A stretch of DNA of 64,000 nt from Paramacrobiotus metropolitanus (Eukaryota; Tardigrada; Eutardigrada; Parachela; Macrobiotidae). The stretch is from the NCBI RefSeq assembly GCF_019649055.1, contig NW_026570252.1:496001-560000 (forward strand), given 5' to 3'. The position numbers and the translations under genes are program-made. The notes beneath the pieces were generated by a model, which was not told the DNA's origin, did no database searches, and saw only the letters and a list, made by a program, of their open reading frames with translations. Below are positions 42,043-55,500 of this stretch, in pieces. Position 1 is the stretch's first letter; each line of letters opens with the position of its first letter.

Positions 42043-44168
42043 ATGCAGTCGCCTCCGCTGTATAGTGGCGTTCTAAAGACCGTGGTGCTGCTGCTGTGTT
42101 TTGCTGCTCTAAACGGTCTGCCACATCCCAATTGTGCTTACACCGCGTCCAGCCTGGACTGCACGCAGGCTAACCTGGATATTCCCGGGAATTTCGACGT
42201 CAGCCTCGTGCCGAATGTCCGCCACCTGCAGTTGTCGTGCCCCAACGTTCACTACCAAACTTTCTGCAATACACTGCGCGAGGACTGCGAACCGTTGCCA
42301 TGGCGATCGGCACTGGTGCGGGTGACGCTCCAGGGTTTCCAGGCCACAACCGGTCACGATCACCCACCGTTCGGCCGCTTCCTTCAGAATATTGCCCATC
42401 AGATTACGGAATTGAGTATCTATTACAGTCAAATTAACGTTGTTGACGCTGAGCTGCTGCGAAGATTTGCAGCATTGACGGTGCTGTCGCTGACCAACAA
42501 CCGCATCCAGGCGATCGCTCCTGACGCATTCCAGGCGCTCAGCTACCCGCGTGCGCCGGACTTCAACCTGACTGTTGCGCCAACATTACGGCAGCTGAAT
42601 CTGAACAGCAACGCCCTGCGCCACATCGATTTAACAGTGTTCCGACCAGTTGCTCAAAGCTTGGTGCGTGTTCCATAGCGCTTGATGAACTAATCGGATA
42701 AGATGTCGCGAATCGTGCATACTCGTACGATTTGCTATGATCTACAAATATATGCATGTGCTACGAGTATAAACTACGAAATCATATCGAAACTTTGAAA
42801 ACAGAATGCAGCCGTTTGCGCTGTACTTGATAAATGTGATAAAAAAAGTATTGTCCTATGTACAGTACATTGCGTATCATACTTTCTGCTAAGAAAATCT
42901 GATTACAGGATACTCTGGATTTGAGCTCTCAAAGTCCCTGGTTGAACTCCCTTACCCACAGCGACCCCAGCGTGCAGTTTTTACTGACAACTTTTACTGT
43001 CCGCTCTAATAGCCTGACGAATTTATCGCGCGAAGTCCTACAGGCCATCGCACCGCGGAAGCCGTCGAGTTTCAGTTTTGACCTGGAAAGTAACAGTTTC
43101 TGTTCCAGTACATCCAAAACAGATTGCTCCTGCTGTGAAATGGAGAACGTACTGCGATGGGCATCCAGTATTCGAAAACCCTTGACAAACACCGGGATTC
43201 TGTTCAGCTGCGCTGGACGTTCCTATACCGACCGCTCCGCCTTCACGCTCGACCTGTTTCGAAATTGTAAGCTGAAAAGCCTATGAAATCCAGGGTCATA
43301 AGAAACCGTTTGCTCTTTTGAAGGTCCTTCACAAACAGCCACTCTCCAGAACGCGGTGTGCTACGAAGCTCCGCCCATCGTCATCAATTGCACCGGCAAC
43401 GGCGAAATGGCTACCAGCGAACCCGATCTGCCCAAGAGCGACGCTTCAGCTGTGGCGTTCTCCGCCATAAACGGCTTTCGTTGCCGCAGCACCCTATATG
43501 ACATCCACGTTAAGCTCCTGCAAATGGCCGACATCAGCCACTCCAATCAAAGCCTGCCAGGAATCGTTACCGCTGTGTGTTCTCAGGGAACACTGACTGC
43601 GGATGTAAGCGATGCCAACACCGCCAGTGTGACCAAACTGACGCTGGACAGTGACTCCAGTGCAGAGTGCCGGGAGAAACTTCACCAGTTCGTTACGTTC
43701 ATCTACACGAAAAAGTTCCCGCGGAACCCGAACCAGAACCTTAACACTTCCCTAGCAATTATCCCGGTAGATCGCTGGACGAAGGAGTTCCTTATCTGCA
43801 CGACAGTTCCACCGCTGGTTGTGCGCTGCAACGGAACGACTACAATCTTTTCGTACAACCATACAGATCCAACCAACGCGACGGCTCTGCTTTTCGAATC
43901 GGACGACAGTTTCCGCTGCCGACAGATCGCCATCAACATTCACAAGCACATTCTCTCCCAACGGAACACCGTTGTCGAAAGTGCTGTTTCCGAAACGACA
44001 GAGCGGGATGCCGTGGTGGCGGTGTGTCAGAAAGGTCAAGTCGTCCTGTCCGATGGTAACCCGGAGCAGTCGGTGTACGCCAATATTCGCTATTATTCCG
44101 CACCCAATCAGCTGTGCCGCGATGCTTTCGCCCGTTTTCGAAAATACTTGCAGTCAGCGTTGGGCTGA
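42043..44168 (+). CDS. Secreted LRR/Cys-rich protein, intact paralogue 3
   Basis: Exons 42043-42663, 42909-43266 and 43324-44168 join in matching phases to 607 residues. The signal peptide (VVLLLCFAALNG) precedes PHPNCAYTAS and LRRs (LTVLSLTNNRIQAIAPDAFQ, LRQLNLNSNALRHIDL). Exon 2 has the CSCCEMENVLRW block. Exon 3 has two related Cys-rich units, CYEAPPIVINCTG...FRCR...AVC and CTTVPPLVVRCNG...FRCR...AVC. N-glycosylation sites are frequent. It lies on the opposite strand from the other two copies, so the family has been dispersed by local duplication and inversion. Confidence 0.82.
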
Positions 44169-45150
44169 GATGAACCGGTTTTTTGTCTACAAATGTGTCC
44201 TAATTATCTTGTGTGCAAAGAAAAAAAAACCACATAGCACTAAAGGGCAAAATTAGCAAAATTTATGAAGTAATATCAAGGTGTTTACTACTATCAACAA
44301 CGGCATAGAGAGAATTTGCTGACGACCTTTTGTTTCTTTTTCCGATTTGTAGTTTAGTTCGCTAGACTTTTGTGGTGTCTTTTTTTTGTGTTTGGGAAAT
44401 TTTTCTGTCGGTCAGCAACTTGATGTTAGCAGATGGTTGGTGTTCAGCAAACGTTCGGCAATACGTACATATGTCTATCAGAGATTTAACGATTCAACAA
44501 ATCGTTGAGTCGGTCGGTCGGAATTTGTCGGTCCAATTTACCAAAAAAAACTAAATCCCAGGCAAACTCGGAAACTTTAGAGAAACTAAGAAAACAAACG
44601 AAGAAGACGCTAAGATAAACTGAGACAAACAAATTAAGGAAAACTAAGCTATGAAAATCCAAGAGAATAGAAAACTAAGAAATTCTAAGGAGCAACAGCA
44701 GAAAATTAAGAAACCCCAAGAAAACCACTTGGTTACGTAAGAAAAAAGGCTAGGAATCCTAGAAATTCTAAAAATGTCTGAACTGGACCGCCAAGCGAGA
44801 GGAAACGAACAATGAAAATTAACATTTTCGGCGAAATGTTTGAGAGCGATTTGGCTGAATAACAAAATCGTAGGCCAAGGTCCTTTATCTGTCAGCGAGA
44901 AGTGGTGAGCAGCAGTTTCTCGGAAAGCAAAACGAATGTCCGGGGATTGGTGTGCTACCGTCTACGGGACTTTACTGTTAGTGGTCAGAGGTTTTTGAAG
45001 CATCTTTGTAATTTGTACCATAAAATTATATATTATCTAAGGTACTGTTTCGTACAGTGTGCCCAATCACCCAGTAAATCTTTGAGTAAGTTTCCATAAT
45101 TATCGAAAAGGTCAGAACTTGCTGAAAGAAAGAAACTGGCGAAACACGCT
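44169..45150. other. Intergenic, no gene seen
   Basis: AT-rich with A-runs and repeated AAACTAAGA-like words at about 44570-44720. No coding signal. Confidence 0.4.
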
Positions 45151-45413
45151 TGGATGCAAACAAGATACGATTTCGTTGCTGCAGCCTTCGAAATTTACGG
45201 ACCTTTTGGAGACGGTACTAAAAAGCTATTAGAAACGGTTGGAAACGGCATAGCGACTTCAACTGGCCAAAAGTGGGCGAAAGAGTTTTTTAAACAGCGA
45301 ATATCTATGCAAATACAACGGGGAAACGCGATTTGTGTTATGGGTACGATCCCCGATCAGGATAGCATAGATGTTCTGGTGCATAGTTTGTACTCGTACC
45401 ATGATACTTATTA
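45151..45413 (+). mobile_element. LINE 3' fragment, C-terminal end of polyprotein
   Basis: An 86-codon frame shows YDFVAAAFEIYGPFGDG, ATSTGQKWAKEFFKQRISM and QIQRGNAICVMGTIPDQD, the usual end of a reverse-transcriptase ORF of a non-LTR element. The segment at about 26600-26750 is a diverged copy. No promoter or upstream domains remain. Confidence 0.65.
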
Positions 45414-46514
45414 AAAGTTACATCAGTAGATTTAATTCAGGGATTAAAATAGTAGAAATTCAATAATGCACACTTCCCTCATTCCACCAGGGGACTGCCC
45501 CTGGCACTCCGGGGGGGGAGGTTATGAGCCCAGCATTCTTGTTAAGTAGCTACGTATACAGATATGTAATCTTATATAAACAACCTAATGATACTGTGAA
45601 TGAGGAAACCTTCGCGCGTAGCGCAAAGCCCACAAGCTATTTTCCGAAAACAACGCTTGGAGTTTTGCTCTAATAAGTAACAACGATAGCAAAGCAACGA
45701 GTATTTTAGACAGCTTTTACTACAATTAAATAAATACTCAGATCCATGCAGGTCACGTAAAATGAAGCGGTTATTGCTGTCAGAGTGTTAGTGCAGGTTT
45801 TTTTGAAACCGATTTTTGCCAAAGATACAGACAAACCTTAGGCATATTCGAATTTCCTGTTGAAGAGCCATGAATTCTTGTTGGTTAGAATGTTTTTTTC
45901 GGGCGTCTTTTGAGCACGATGTCCACCGTTACAAAGTGTTGCATATAGTTCCGCGCGACGCGCGAAGCCGACGGCAGATTTTGCCTTAAGAAATTAATAA
46001 ATTCCAATAAAAATACAAATTTAAATTGAATTTTTTTATCGGGCAGACCCTTCTAATGTTTTTCTCAACTGATTTAAACTTTTTTAATGTTGCACATCTG
46101 AGACTTTAAAAAATACACAAAACACATTTAATAATACACAAACTGTGTAATAACACGCCCTATTTTAACCTATGAGATTTATTGTAATACAAATCGCATT
46201 GCTTGCAGTAGCTGTGCAAAATCCTTCGAGGAACCGCTCAGAAATACAGTGTGCAATGCACACCAACCAGTGTATTAGAATATTTGTTACGTGCGTGACG
46301 ACCCGTTAAAAGACTGGCAGTTACAAGATAACTTGCCCTAACCTTCGTGCAGTAGAGATGAATTTTAGATATTTTGTTAACAAAATGGTATGGTTTTGAA
46401 TTCTGCTAGAGTACAGATTCATTATTAAAATACAGTAGATGTAACACAATTATGCGATGCATAATGCAGTAGTCATCGGTTCACGCCAAAGCTGTAGCAT
46501 GCACATGCTCAAAT
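45414..46514. other. Intergenic, no gene seen
   Basis: AT-rich spacer with no supported feature. Confidence 0.35.
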
Positions 46515-47594
46515 TTATCCAACGGGTCTGATTGTCACCAGGTTTCCCGGTTGCTGGCGGTTTCCCGGTCGCTTTGCGGATAATGGCCAGGACGTAAAGA
46601 AAAATGTAATGGGATCAATTACGCAGGACAAATAAAACATCATATGAAGGATCGTGGTTCCCAGTGCCGTACGCTTAAAGAACCAGCTGTAGAATTCACT
46701 AGGAAACCAAGTCAGAAAGACGGTGAGTACCATAAAGAAGAACACCATAAGTTTGCGTGAAGGTCGTCGCTGTTGTCCTCGTATACAAAACGCACAATTC
46801 CAATTTCCTCGACCAGCTATAAGGAAAGTAAAGTTAATTTTTAAATCGAGGTCTAATTATGCTTGCTATCATACAGATTTGGATTGTTACCTGGTAGTAC
46901 GTTGTTCGCTGCTGGAGAGACACGATTAGCCGTCTGTCGCTTCGACCACCACATTCTCCCGAGAACATACGGGAAACTAGCCAGAATCAGCAAGGTACAC
47001 GGTGTCAGCAGGATCCTCATCGCGGAAAAGTAGGCGGGCATGGTACGCAGCAGCATTCGCATATTGTCTTCGCATGATTCGCCCCCGGTGTACTTGGATA
47101 GTCCCACCACAATTCCCGGGATGCGCAACGTCAGAAACAGAACGAATGTCACCGTACAGACAAGAACCGCGAACTTTTTATTATGGTGCTCGCGATATGA
47201 TGTTGGCCAGGTCACCGCCCAAATACGATTCAGGGCAATGAGGACGTGTCCAATGGTGGCGGTAGTCTGCAGAGCCCATTCGTGTACTGTGTGTACAGCG
47301 CACAGGGAAAATGTGTCGTAAGGTGAACGTCCAATAGCCGCTAAAACGGTGGTCGGGAGCGCTAGAATCATGGCGGCGGAATAACAGTTGCATAATGTAG
47401 ATGTTGAAGGAAGTGTGCAGGGAACGCTGATAGCCGTAGTACCCCAGTACAAGGACGGACAAAACTAACGACACGGTATACTCGGGTAATTTTATCAGCG
47501 CACGCAATCGCTGAAGATCGAAGTCGTGGGGATTCGATAAGTTATCGTGAAGGATCCAGTTCCCAGTAGCGGTGACGTTGCCTGTTATGTTCAT
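46515..47594 (-). pseudogene. Rhodopsin-type GPCR with a frameshift
   Basis: From ATG 47594 the frame gives NITGNVTATGN and TM1 (YTVSLVLSVLVLGYYGY), reaching TM2. Near 47384-47396 the conserved sequence moves to another frame (AAMILALPTTVLAAI) and continues through TM3 with HVLIALNRIWAVTWP and on to TM5. An intron (donor near 46890, acceptor before 46816) leads to the last exon with TM6 (FFFMVLTVFLTWFP) and TM7 (FYLSCVIDPITFFF). Apart from one indel the receptor is complete. This is either a recent pseudogene or an assembly error. The ligand is unknown. Confidence 0.7.
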
Positions 47595-49911
47595 TATCAG
47601 ATACGTTATAGAACGTTTATTATGTATAAATGTTGTGGAGAGCGGGGAGACCCCGCTGATTTTATGTACAGTAGTTCTATAAACGGTTTGAAAAATATGA
47701 AAAGGGATCGTCTCCCAAACAGTTGTTCGCGGAAAGATATGTGCCACGAATTCCGGATAATAAGGAGGCCATAACGACTGTCGAGCGATCAAGCAGAATA
47801 ATGAGGGAATTCTGTCGGAAGGCAACTTTCTAAAAACCGGCGGCCCAGAGCACAGACGTGCCCATGCCGTGACTTTGTAAATAGTACGAAATTAAGTAGC
47901 AAGATTGAATACTGCATGAAGTCACTTGCGTCATAGATTATGTACTTTTATTATTGTGCATCCAGAAATTGTGTTTCACCTGCCATAAAGCTCACGGCAC
48001 TGATATCTTGCTTTGTTCGCGGTGTTTACGCTCTATAGTATGCCTAATTCATCAAGCATCGATAATTTTATATTAAAACCAGTGGATTACCGCATCAAAA
48101 TTTCATTTATTAAGGTTGGTTGACGGCGGAACAATTTTCCGGTTTTCCAAACAGCTGCACTGGTATGGATAAGTGGCTGCATGCTAAAACTGTGTGCTTT
48201 ACTGAATGTAAATAAGGTACTACATCTATTGAGCAGTGTTCCAAACAAAACGCTGTGTGCAAACCTGCTCTGGAAAAACGCCTTGTTTTCAGAGGAACTG
48301 GATTCAGACTGGTCATAATTTCCCGTTGGTTACAGATGCAGACGACTGAAGTAAGATGCAGATTCAGCTGTAAACTCTGGCAAAGGTGACACTATATATT
48401 GGTGAGATGCTGTCGTATTATTATATATCAATTAGCAGCCGGTAATCAAGATTAAAGTATAGCACTAATTATGCAGTATCCGAAAATCAGATTTAGTTAT
48501 GTTACAGTACATTAAAACTCCATTTCCCGTAACCGCTGGACACGATTAACCGCAAATTAAAACAAAAAATCTTTAACGCCATCGGATTCGGAATAATATC
48601 AGGAAATTTGCGACATTCATTTTGTTTAGAAAACATCTTTTTCGGAGCGGTGTAAGCAACGCGGGCGGATCTCTGCTTCAACACGAGGAGGCTTGTCGTA
48701 ACATTGGTAGCGCATTCGTCGCCCACTGATAAAGTTGTTAGTTTTCCTGGTTCTCTTGACTGTTATTCTAATCCTGTTAATCTTTAGCTCGTAGGCGAAA
48801 TGTCTCGGCTGCGAATCGGCCCAGCAACGAAATGTCCTGCGGTGTCATGCGCTGCCGACAAACGCTCGCGACAAAACCTTACGCGGCGAAGGCGAAGTGA
48901 CTTTGCGGCGAAATATTTGCGACCGGAAAATGCCATGCTTGTCCTAATTATCGAAATGTCGCGGTGCCGGATATTGACTGTGTCGGTTTTCCTCACGTAC
49001 TCCAGCGGCTAACTGCAATGACCATCGTCATCGTTTGTCCTTGTGTCGTTTGTCGAATTGTGCATCTTATATACCGGTCAGCTGGTTATTGGCTGCTCCG
49101 GTGCGTTACTTGTACTTCTCTACATTTACACAACGCATATCGCCTCCACAAAATGAAAGCCGGTTCCTCCATGCCGCTCGCCCATTCCCTAACCATGGAC
49201 TTGCGGTGCTGTCTAGTGGGGATGCCGATCATAAAATAATCTGCCTATCGGTACGCATGCCGGTATAGTCAGATTATACCGATTACCGTTTGAGAGTGCA
49301 ATCGACGTTATGCAATAGATAATTATACCGACGTACAAGCTTGTCCGGTAATTTCTGACGAATCAATACAGCGATTGACACAAATTTGCGTGTTACGCCA
49401 AACTTCACACTACGGCGCGCCACGCCACACTGTTTAAACACGTAACCAGCATTTGGCTAGCTGGTGGCTTGGTACACGCCATATAATTTTATGAGAATAA
49501 TAGTAACTGCCTGGCGGAAGGTGGCTAGAAAATGGTCGGTGCAGTAAGCAACAGTCTAACTGCGGAGCGCATTTAGAGATTTTGATAAACGTATTGAAGT
49601 GGCCATCGTTATAAGCGCAAAATTCGCGCTAGCTGTACCTTTACGTAGGAAAGTACCGGACAAGCTTGTATCTGTACGTAGTCTTTTGCTACTTTCATAT
49701 GGCATGACGTGCTCGATCTCATCGCTGTTTATCGATTGCGCATGTACAGACGTATTGATCGGCCTAACAGTGAGCATTAATGCTGAAATACTGAGTGTCG
49801 CAGCATATCACTACATCTCCGATATACATAGTTTTATCGTAAAGAATGACTCTAAGCTCTTCAATGCGCAGAAAATATATGCGCTGGCATTTCGACAGCA
49901 AATAAATCATA
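47595..49911. other. Intergenic, no gene seen
   Basis: About 2.3 kb. Frames at 48784-49012 on both strands mirror each other and look like chance. GAAATGTC(G/C)...GCGG words recur at 48797, 48829 and 48953. Confidence 0.35.
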
Positions 49912-51485
49912 ATGGATATACATTATCAACGGAAGTACGCCTGTAGTCGACAAGAATTGCTGCTCGATGTCCTGGACGCCGACGGCAACTTGACACGCGG
50001 CAGTCTTATTGACTGCAACCCCACACATCTGACCGTTAACTTCCAATGTCGTCAGCGCCAACAGGAGACCGTTCCTTTCGAACGGGCGTATCTCGTCAGC
50101 GACGATGATTCTGATGACGACATCCAGAAAACCTCAAGAACTGCGGAACTGGAGGTTCGTCTGCGGATAACCGACGACGCTCCCGAGCGCTGGTATCCCT
50201 GTCAACTGCTACAGTGGCAACCCAACACTGGGAAGGCGCAGCGCCCGTCCAGTCACTGGCATCTTGCCACGGTAGACACCGCCGAGAGCGGTCGGTTGGT
50301 CGTCAATGACGGCCCGTACTGGATGCACCGCCGGTTGCGCCGGCGGAAGAAACGGCGAGCGGTTCGACCGGAGACCTTCCAGAAAATCAAGATTAATTTG
50401 CAGCAGATTTGTGCGGAAGCCGTTGCTCGCGTGCAGGACCTCCAGGCGGAATGGGAGTGGACGGACCAAACCGCAACCGTGCTGGTAGGTGTCGAGATGG
50501 ACGGTGTCTGGGTGATCTGTAGGACGAGTATGATCGAGTCCTTCACGCCGGAAGTGCGACGTTTTGCGGCGGAACTGCAGCAGAGAAATTTAACTGTGAA
50601 TATTATTGACAATCCGACGCGAACAGATTCTAGCTCGATGGAAGACTGGTTTGGCTTTGAAGAACTGACGGTGGATCTGTTTGGCGATGTGTGCGCGTAC
50701 CTCGACGCATGTCAACGACAGATCGTCAAAATGTGCGGCAGATCTGCAATAGTTTTGCACAAAGCATGTATACTTATGATACACTAGAAAAACAAATATC
50801 ATTCTAGCAATTTGCAAAAATATATACATTCTGCAAAATATATATGTATGTATATGTGCTGCACAAACATATATACGACTTTATTCGTACTTGGCTTTAT
50901 TCCTCCGGAAATGCGTTATTCGTTCAAGGTATTCTGCTAAATGACCCAGTAAAATTATTTTTTATTAGTGTATCGAGGTTCTGGGCTGACGTCCTCAGCT
51001 GGAAATCCCTGGAAAGAGAACTTGTCTTCCGCGAAGGAAAATTCATCGCCAGTTCGTATAGTCTGGCGCTGGCCGTACACCACTGCGCCTCAGCAGCGAC
51101 CAGCGTTATTTATCTACACGGCCGCCACCATCAAAGCCTACTGGCTTTATGCCGCATTCTGCAGCACAAACAGATCAGACTGCGCTATCTGGTCTTTTTC
51201 AACAGCATCGTCGCAGCCAGGGATTTTATCGACGGATACAGCTCTTTGGGCATCCGTCCCGAAGTGCGCAATACCTGTATAAAGGTTATACTTAAAGAGT
51301 GTCAGTTACAGATATGTACAGTGTATGGCGACAACAGTATTTCGCCGCTGGATGGACCCGACAATTGTGCACCGTATTGCCTGTTTCCTGTGGCGCTGAC
51401 GAGCTTTCCTACTAGTGTGAATATAGAACAATTCTACCGGCAGCTGGAACGTTTCGTTAGTTATCCGAGAGGAGACAAATTGTGA
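49912..51485 (+). CDS. F-box-like protein, two exons
   Basis: From ATG 49912 a long exon encodes a basic middle part (HRRLRRRKKRRAVRPETF) and an ATVLVGVEMDGVWVICR block. The most likely intron is 50733-50968 (phase 2), giving 445 residues. Across this junction the protein reads LTVDLFGDVCAYLDACQRQ, then VSRFWADVLSW, which resembles an F-box (L..D.....YLD...R...V...W). The C-terminal exon has LRYLVFFNSIVAARDFID. F-box proteins recruit substrates to SCF ubiquitin ligases. The donor AAAT/GTGCGG is weak, so the splice is tentative. Confidence 0.55.
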
Positions 51486-52569
51486 GACTAGACGAATTTA
51501 AATGTGCAAAATTTTCAACGGGTTGCCGCGCACTAAAAGTTAAATCGCTAGCCGTTCGTGTCGAAATTTTCCTGTAAAAAACAACAGTGATTTAATTCTG
51601 AATCAGAAATTTCGGTTTGTAGAATTTTCCTGGATTTAACAGAAAGAAGCATTGTGAAATATTTGAAATTCACTTCAAAATTATAAAAAACTGCCAGATT
51701 TGCCGTATAGGCACAACAATGAAGAAGTACGGCAGCTAAAAGGATTCCGAATTTGTCAGAAGTTGGCGTAAAAAATCTACGATTTTCCATTAACGACGGT
51801 GCAATAAAATATGAGTACTACGCATTCCTTAATAAACTGAAATAGCTTACGTACACATCTTAGTGCTTCTTAAAACACTTGTGTGGGTTTTCGCCAGTAC
51901 ATAAACAAATCCTTTCATCATAGAGCTGTATTTACGAAACCGATAATAAAGAATTAACCAGCAGCGTTCCGAACCGTGATAAATTAAGATCAGCCTAGTT
52001 TAGGTACCGTTAGAATCTTTAGAAAAGTAATGAGTGGTATACAATACTGGTATGTAGTGATAGTGTAATTCATTCATATTCATGCCCATGCATTTAATGC
52101 CATTCATGTAGTGGTGAATGAATGATCAGGTTGTGCAGTTCAGAATCTATTCTCTAAATAAACTTTTTAGCGAGCTCGCTTTTGCACGATGCCGCAAGCA
52201 TCCAACCTACAGCGCACCCGTGCAGTCAATAAGGCAACCATATGTACCACAATAACCGTAGAAATCACAAGCACCGATATTGTACGTTACCGAAGAAGCC
52301 ATAGAAAGACAAAACCGGTTTTCCGTGCATACAAAATTCCGTAACAATCTGTACCTATCGGACCGCACGATTTATTATGAAACTATACATCAGAAATACT
52401 CGTATGCAGCGGTACGTGTACTGTATTGTACACTGTATCTCTACTTACTGTACGCATCAGCCGGTAAAGCGGAGTGTCAATGATCGCGAAGATCAACCGC
52501 GGAAGTTGCTCAACTGCTGGGTATTGTGCACAAACAGTTACAAACATTCTCTTAATACAACGGAACAAT
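51486..52569. other. Intergenic, no gene seen
   Basis: No convincing frame. An 80-codon minus-strand frame at 51548-51790 lacks any known domain. Confidence 0.35.
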
Positions 52570-55500
52570 ATGTTTTCAACGGCATCGAAATATGGTTGGA
52601 AGGAAATACTGTGCTGTATAGTATTGGCGGCGTCCTGCTTCCTTCTCGGCTACAGAATATCCCGCATCATCAGTCCGGTCGATGTAAGTGTCATCCATGC
52701 GTCAACCTTTCTTTTAGAGCAAAATACGCCGCAGTGTTACCGAAAGTCGGAGCTAGGTTTGCGGGGAAATTTGATTGTCCCTTATTTCGAGTCACTTTGC
52801 GTGTATGTTTCAATAAGATCGTCATCGACGTATCGTGGCTTTTAACGAAATTTTTAAAAATGAACCTTTTTCTTGGTAAAAACTTCCCTCGAGATATTCA
52901 GCTCATAAACTGTACATCATGGACAAAAACCAATTTACAACCTGAAATTAGGAGCCTCGATACCAGATGCAGAAGCGTACGCAGTTTACGGTTATTAAAG
53001 TAGCACCCACTAGGGTGGTAATTTATGGACAATTTGGCAAACATATGCGTAAAATAAACCAGGTATGTACATATTTCTATTGCAAGGCGTTCGTTAATGT
53101 TTCTAGCCGAAAAACTGCGATATATTATCCAACAACCGGGACTGCACCCTGGAATTCATCGGCTACGAAAGCAGCGCCTTCGAATTCTTATGGCTCAACC
53201 ACATCCTCGAATGGCAAGGGGACCCCTGCGCCCAGTTCCCCGCCCAACGCCGCCAGGCCGACGCCTGGGTCACCTACACCGCACGGGCCCAGTACCGGCG
53301 TCCGGTGAAGCCGGCACCCAAGGGTATCTTCAGCGCCTTCCGCTACCGGGATATCTGTGACGAACATGAGGTCCGCGTGCCCATCGAGCCCTTGGCGATG
53401 GTAACCCGGCATCCGTACACGTGTCTCCCGGATCCCGTTTCCACCGCGTCGTACCATGAGCGGTACGCGGCGGATAAGGAGTACCTGTTGACGGCGTGGA
53501 ATGCACCGGAGACGGCGGCAGGGAAGGCGTATTATTTTGATCTGGGCGCCAGCACCTATGACACCGGACCCGGTATGAACTCTCATGTTTTCGCCTGCGA
53601 AACGCTTTTTTCAATGATTATGTCCAGGAGGCACTTAGGTGCTTTATTAGCATTCTAGTGGCCGAACAACATTTTAAGTAAGCTGCAGAATTTAGCTGTA
53701 CAGGCTGCAATGCTGCAACCACAAATATATACAATATACAATAGTTAACTAATGGTACTAAATTATTAGCTAAATATTATTAGTATTAATAGTTAAATAG
53801 TTAACTAATAATACTGGCAGGTGTGGAGTCGTTAGTTAGCATTAACATGGCGCTGCCTATTTTCCCCTTTGCAGCGCACGGTTTATACGTCCGCCGTTAC
53901 ATGTAAACTACTACAGAGTGTGCACACTAATTTTTTGGCAGGCGTATTTGCAACTCTACCATTTACTGACACAGAAATTAATACCATTTCAGACTGAAAA
54001 ACGTGTACGCTCCCTTTTTAACGCACAGTGCTCAAACATAAAAACAACCTTTTTCTCGGTTCGCACCCAGTGCTGACAACTTAATTAAGGGAAGTGGCCC
54101 AACACATACTATCACATTCGGGTATATGCACGAAACCTTTCTCGCGCGCTGCCAAACACTTTACCGTGTTTTATGACATTAAATATCGAAGTGATTTGTA
54201 TACATTGTTGTGAAAACTGTTTGCGCGCGCTACATCCGGTTGAGAAGTTATAGCTGTAAGAAAAATTAGAAAATACGAAAAAGTTTAAACGCATCTACAT
54301 GTACCAAAAATCAGGTTATGGAGCGACTTTTTTTATATGTAGCGCAAAAATCAACATAAGCATAAAAAACCGTTTTGACAAGGGGCCGGAATTTTGGTGA
54401 ATTTTAGCGTTTCATGAAGCTCATTTTAAAATTTGAAATCATTATAGAAAATCATCAAACCTTTTTGAATGTTTTAATAGTTATAACTTCTCAACCGGAA
54501 GTTGCGCGCACAAACGGCTTTCACAGCAAAGTACAAGACATACAGTACATATACAAGTCACATCGCCTGCAACTCCATAAAACATTGTAAAAAGCGCTTG
54601 GGAGTGGGCGAAAGTAAACGCTGGTGCACATATACCCGAATTCATACCATGCATCGGGTCACTTCCTTAAGCGCTTTCGATGTGTTTATAGCGCACACTG
54701 GTGGTTGGTTTAATAAATAAGTTTCCGAACCGCGAACCGACCGACCAGTTTCAAGTACATTAGTCTCACATTGCGTTTGTACCTACGGATCCTATCAATG
54801 GGTAAAGTGCACCTGATCACGCTCATAACACAATCGCGTGTACACGCACTCGGCTGTAGCATGGAATCCGACGACTGACACTAAACACACTGTCGACTCC
54901 GTCTTCTTGCCCCAATTATCAAAACTTCTGACCCTTTACGGTGCTCTATCCCGATCTCAGTGACTGAACAGACCAACTTCATAATCCCGGTAGTAAAATG
55001 AGAACCACACCGATGAGGATGGGCAAATCAGGAACTGTGCCATTTCCGGTGCAAGTTATAACTAAATGCGCCACCGGCTTCGGTCAAGCCAGTGCAGGTG
55101 GCGGAACACCAGGCGAAGTTAGCGGCCGGCAAAGGTGACGACCCCCTGTAGGAGCCGATTCCAACGACGTCATCGATGCCGGGAAGGCCTAGTGATGACA
55201 TACGTGGTGTCGAACGGCGAACGTCCAGGCGCTATTTTATCCTCGGGGACAAAATAGCCGCTGGTGCACCTAAGCCCATTTCGCGGGTCAAGGGGCTTTC
55301 CGGGGGCCAGCTGTCGGATGGGACTGTGGCGCCACAAGGGAAAACTTCGTATGTCCAGAGAATTCCATAATGGCGTTACAGTCCCACTGCTACAACCGTC
55401 CACAAGACGAGATTACGCAGGACTCTTAATCCACGATTAATACAGGGAGAATTGTAGCTGGTATTCCCGGAAGCGTTAGTAACGCTCCATGGTTTCAGCA

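Noticed and set aside
52684-52719. A 36-nt intron in exon 1 of the FkbM-like gene
   Set aside because: The frame reads through without it and 36 nt is shorter than every other intron in the window.
55010-55460. GC-richer block resembling LINE or SINE untranslated sequence
   Set aside because: No ends, no coding motif and no second copy in the window to support it.
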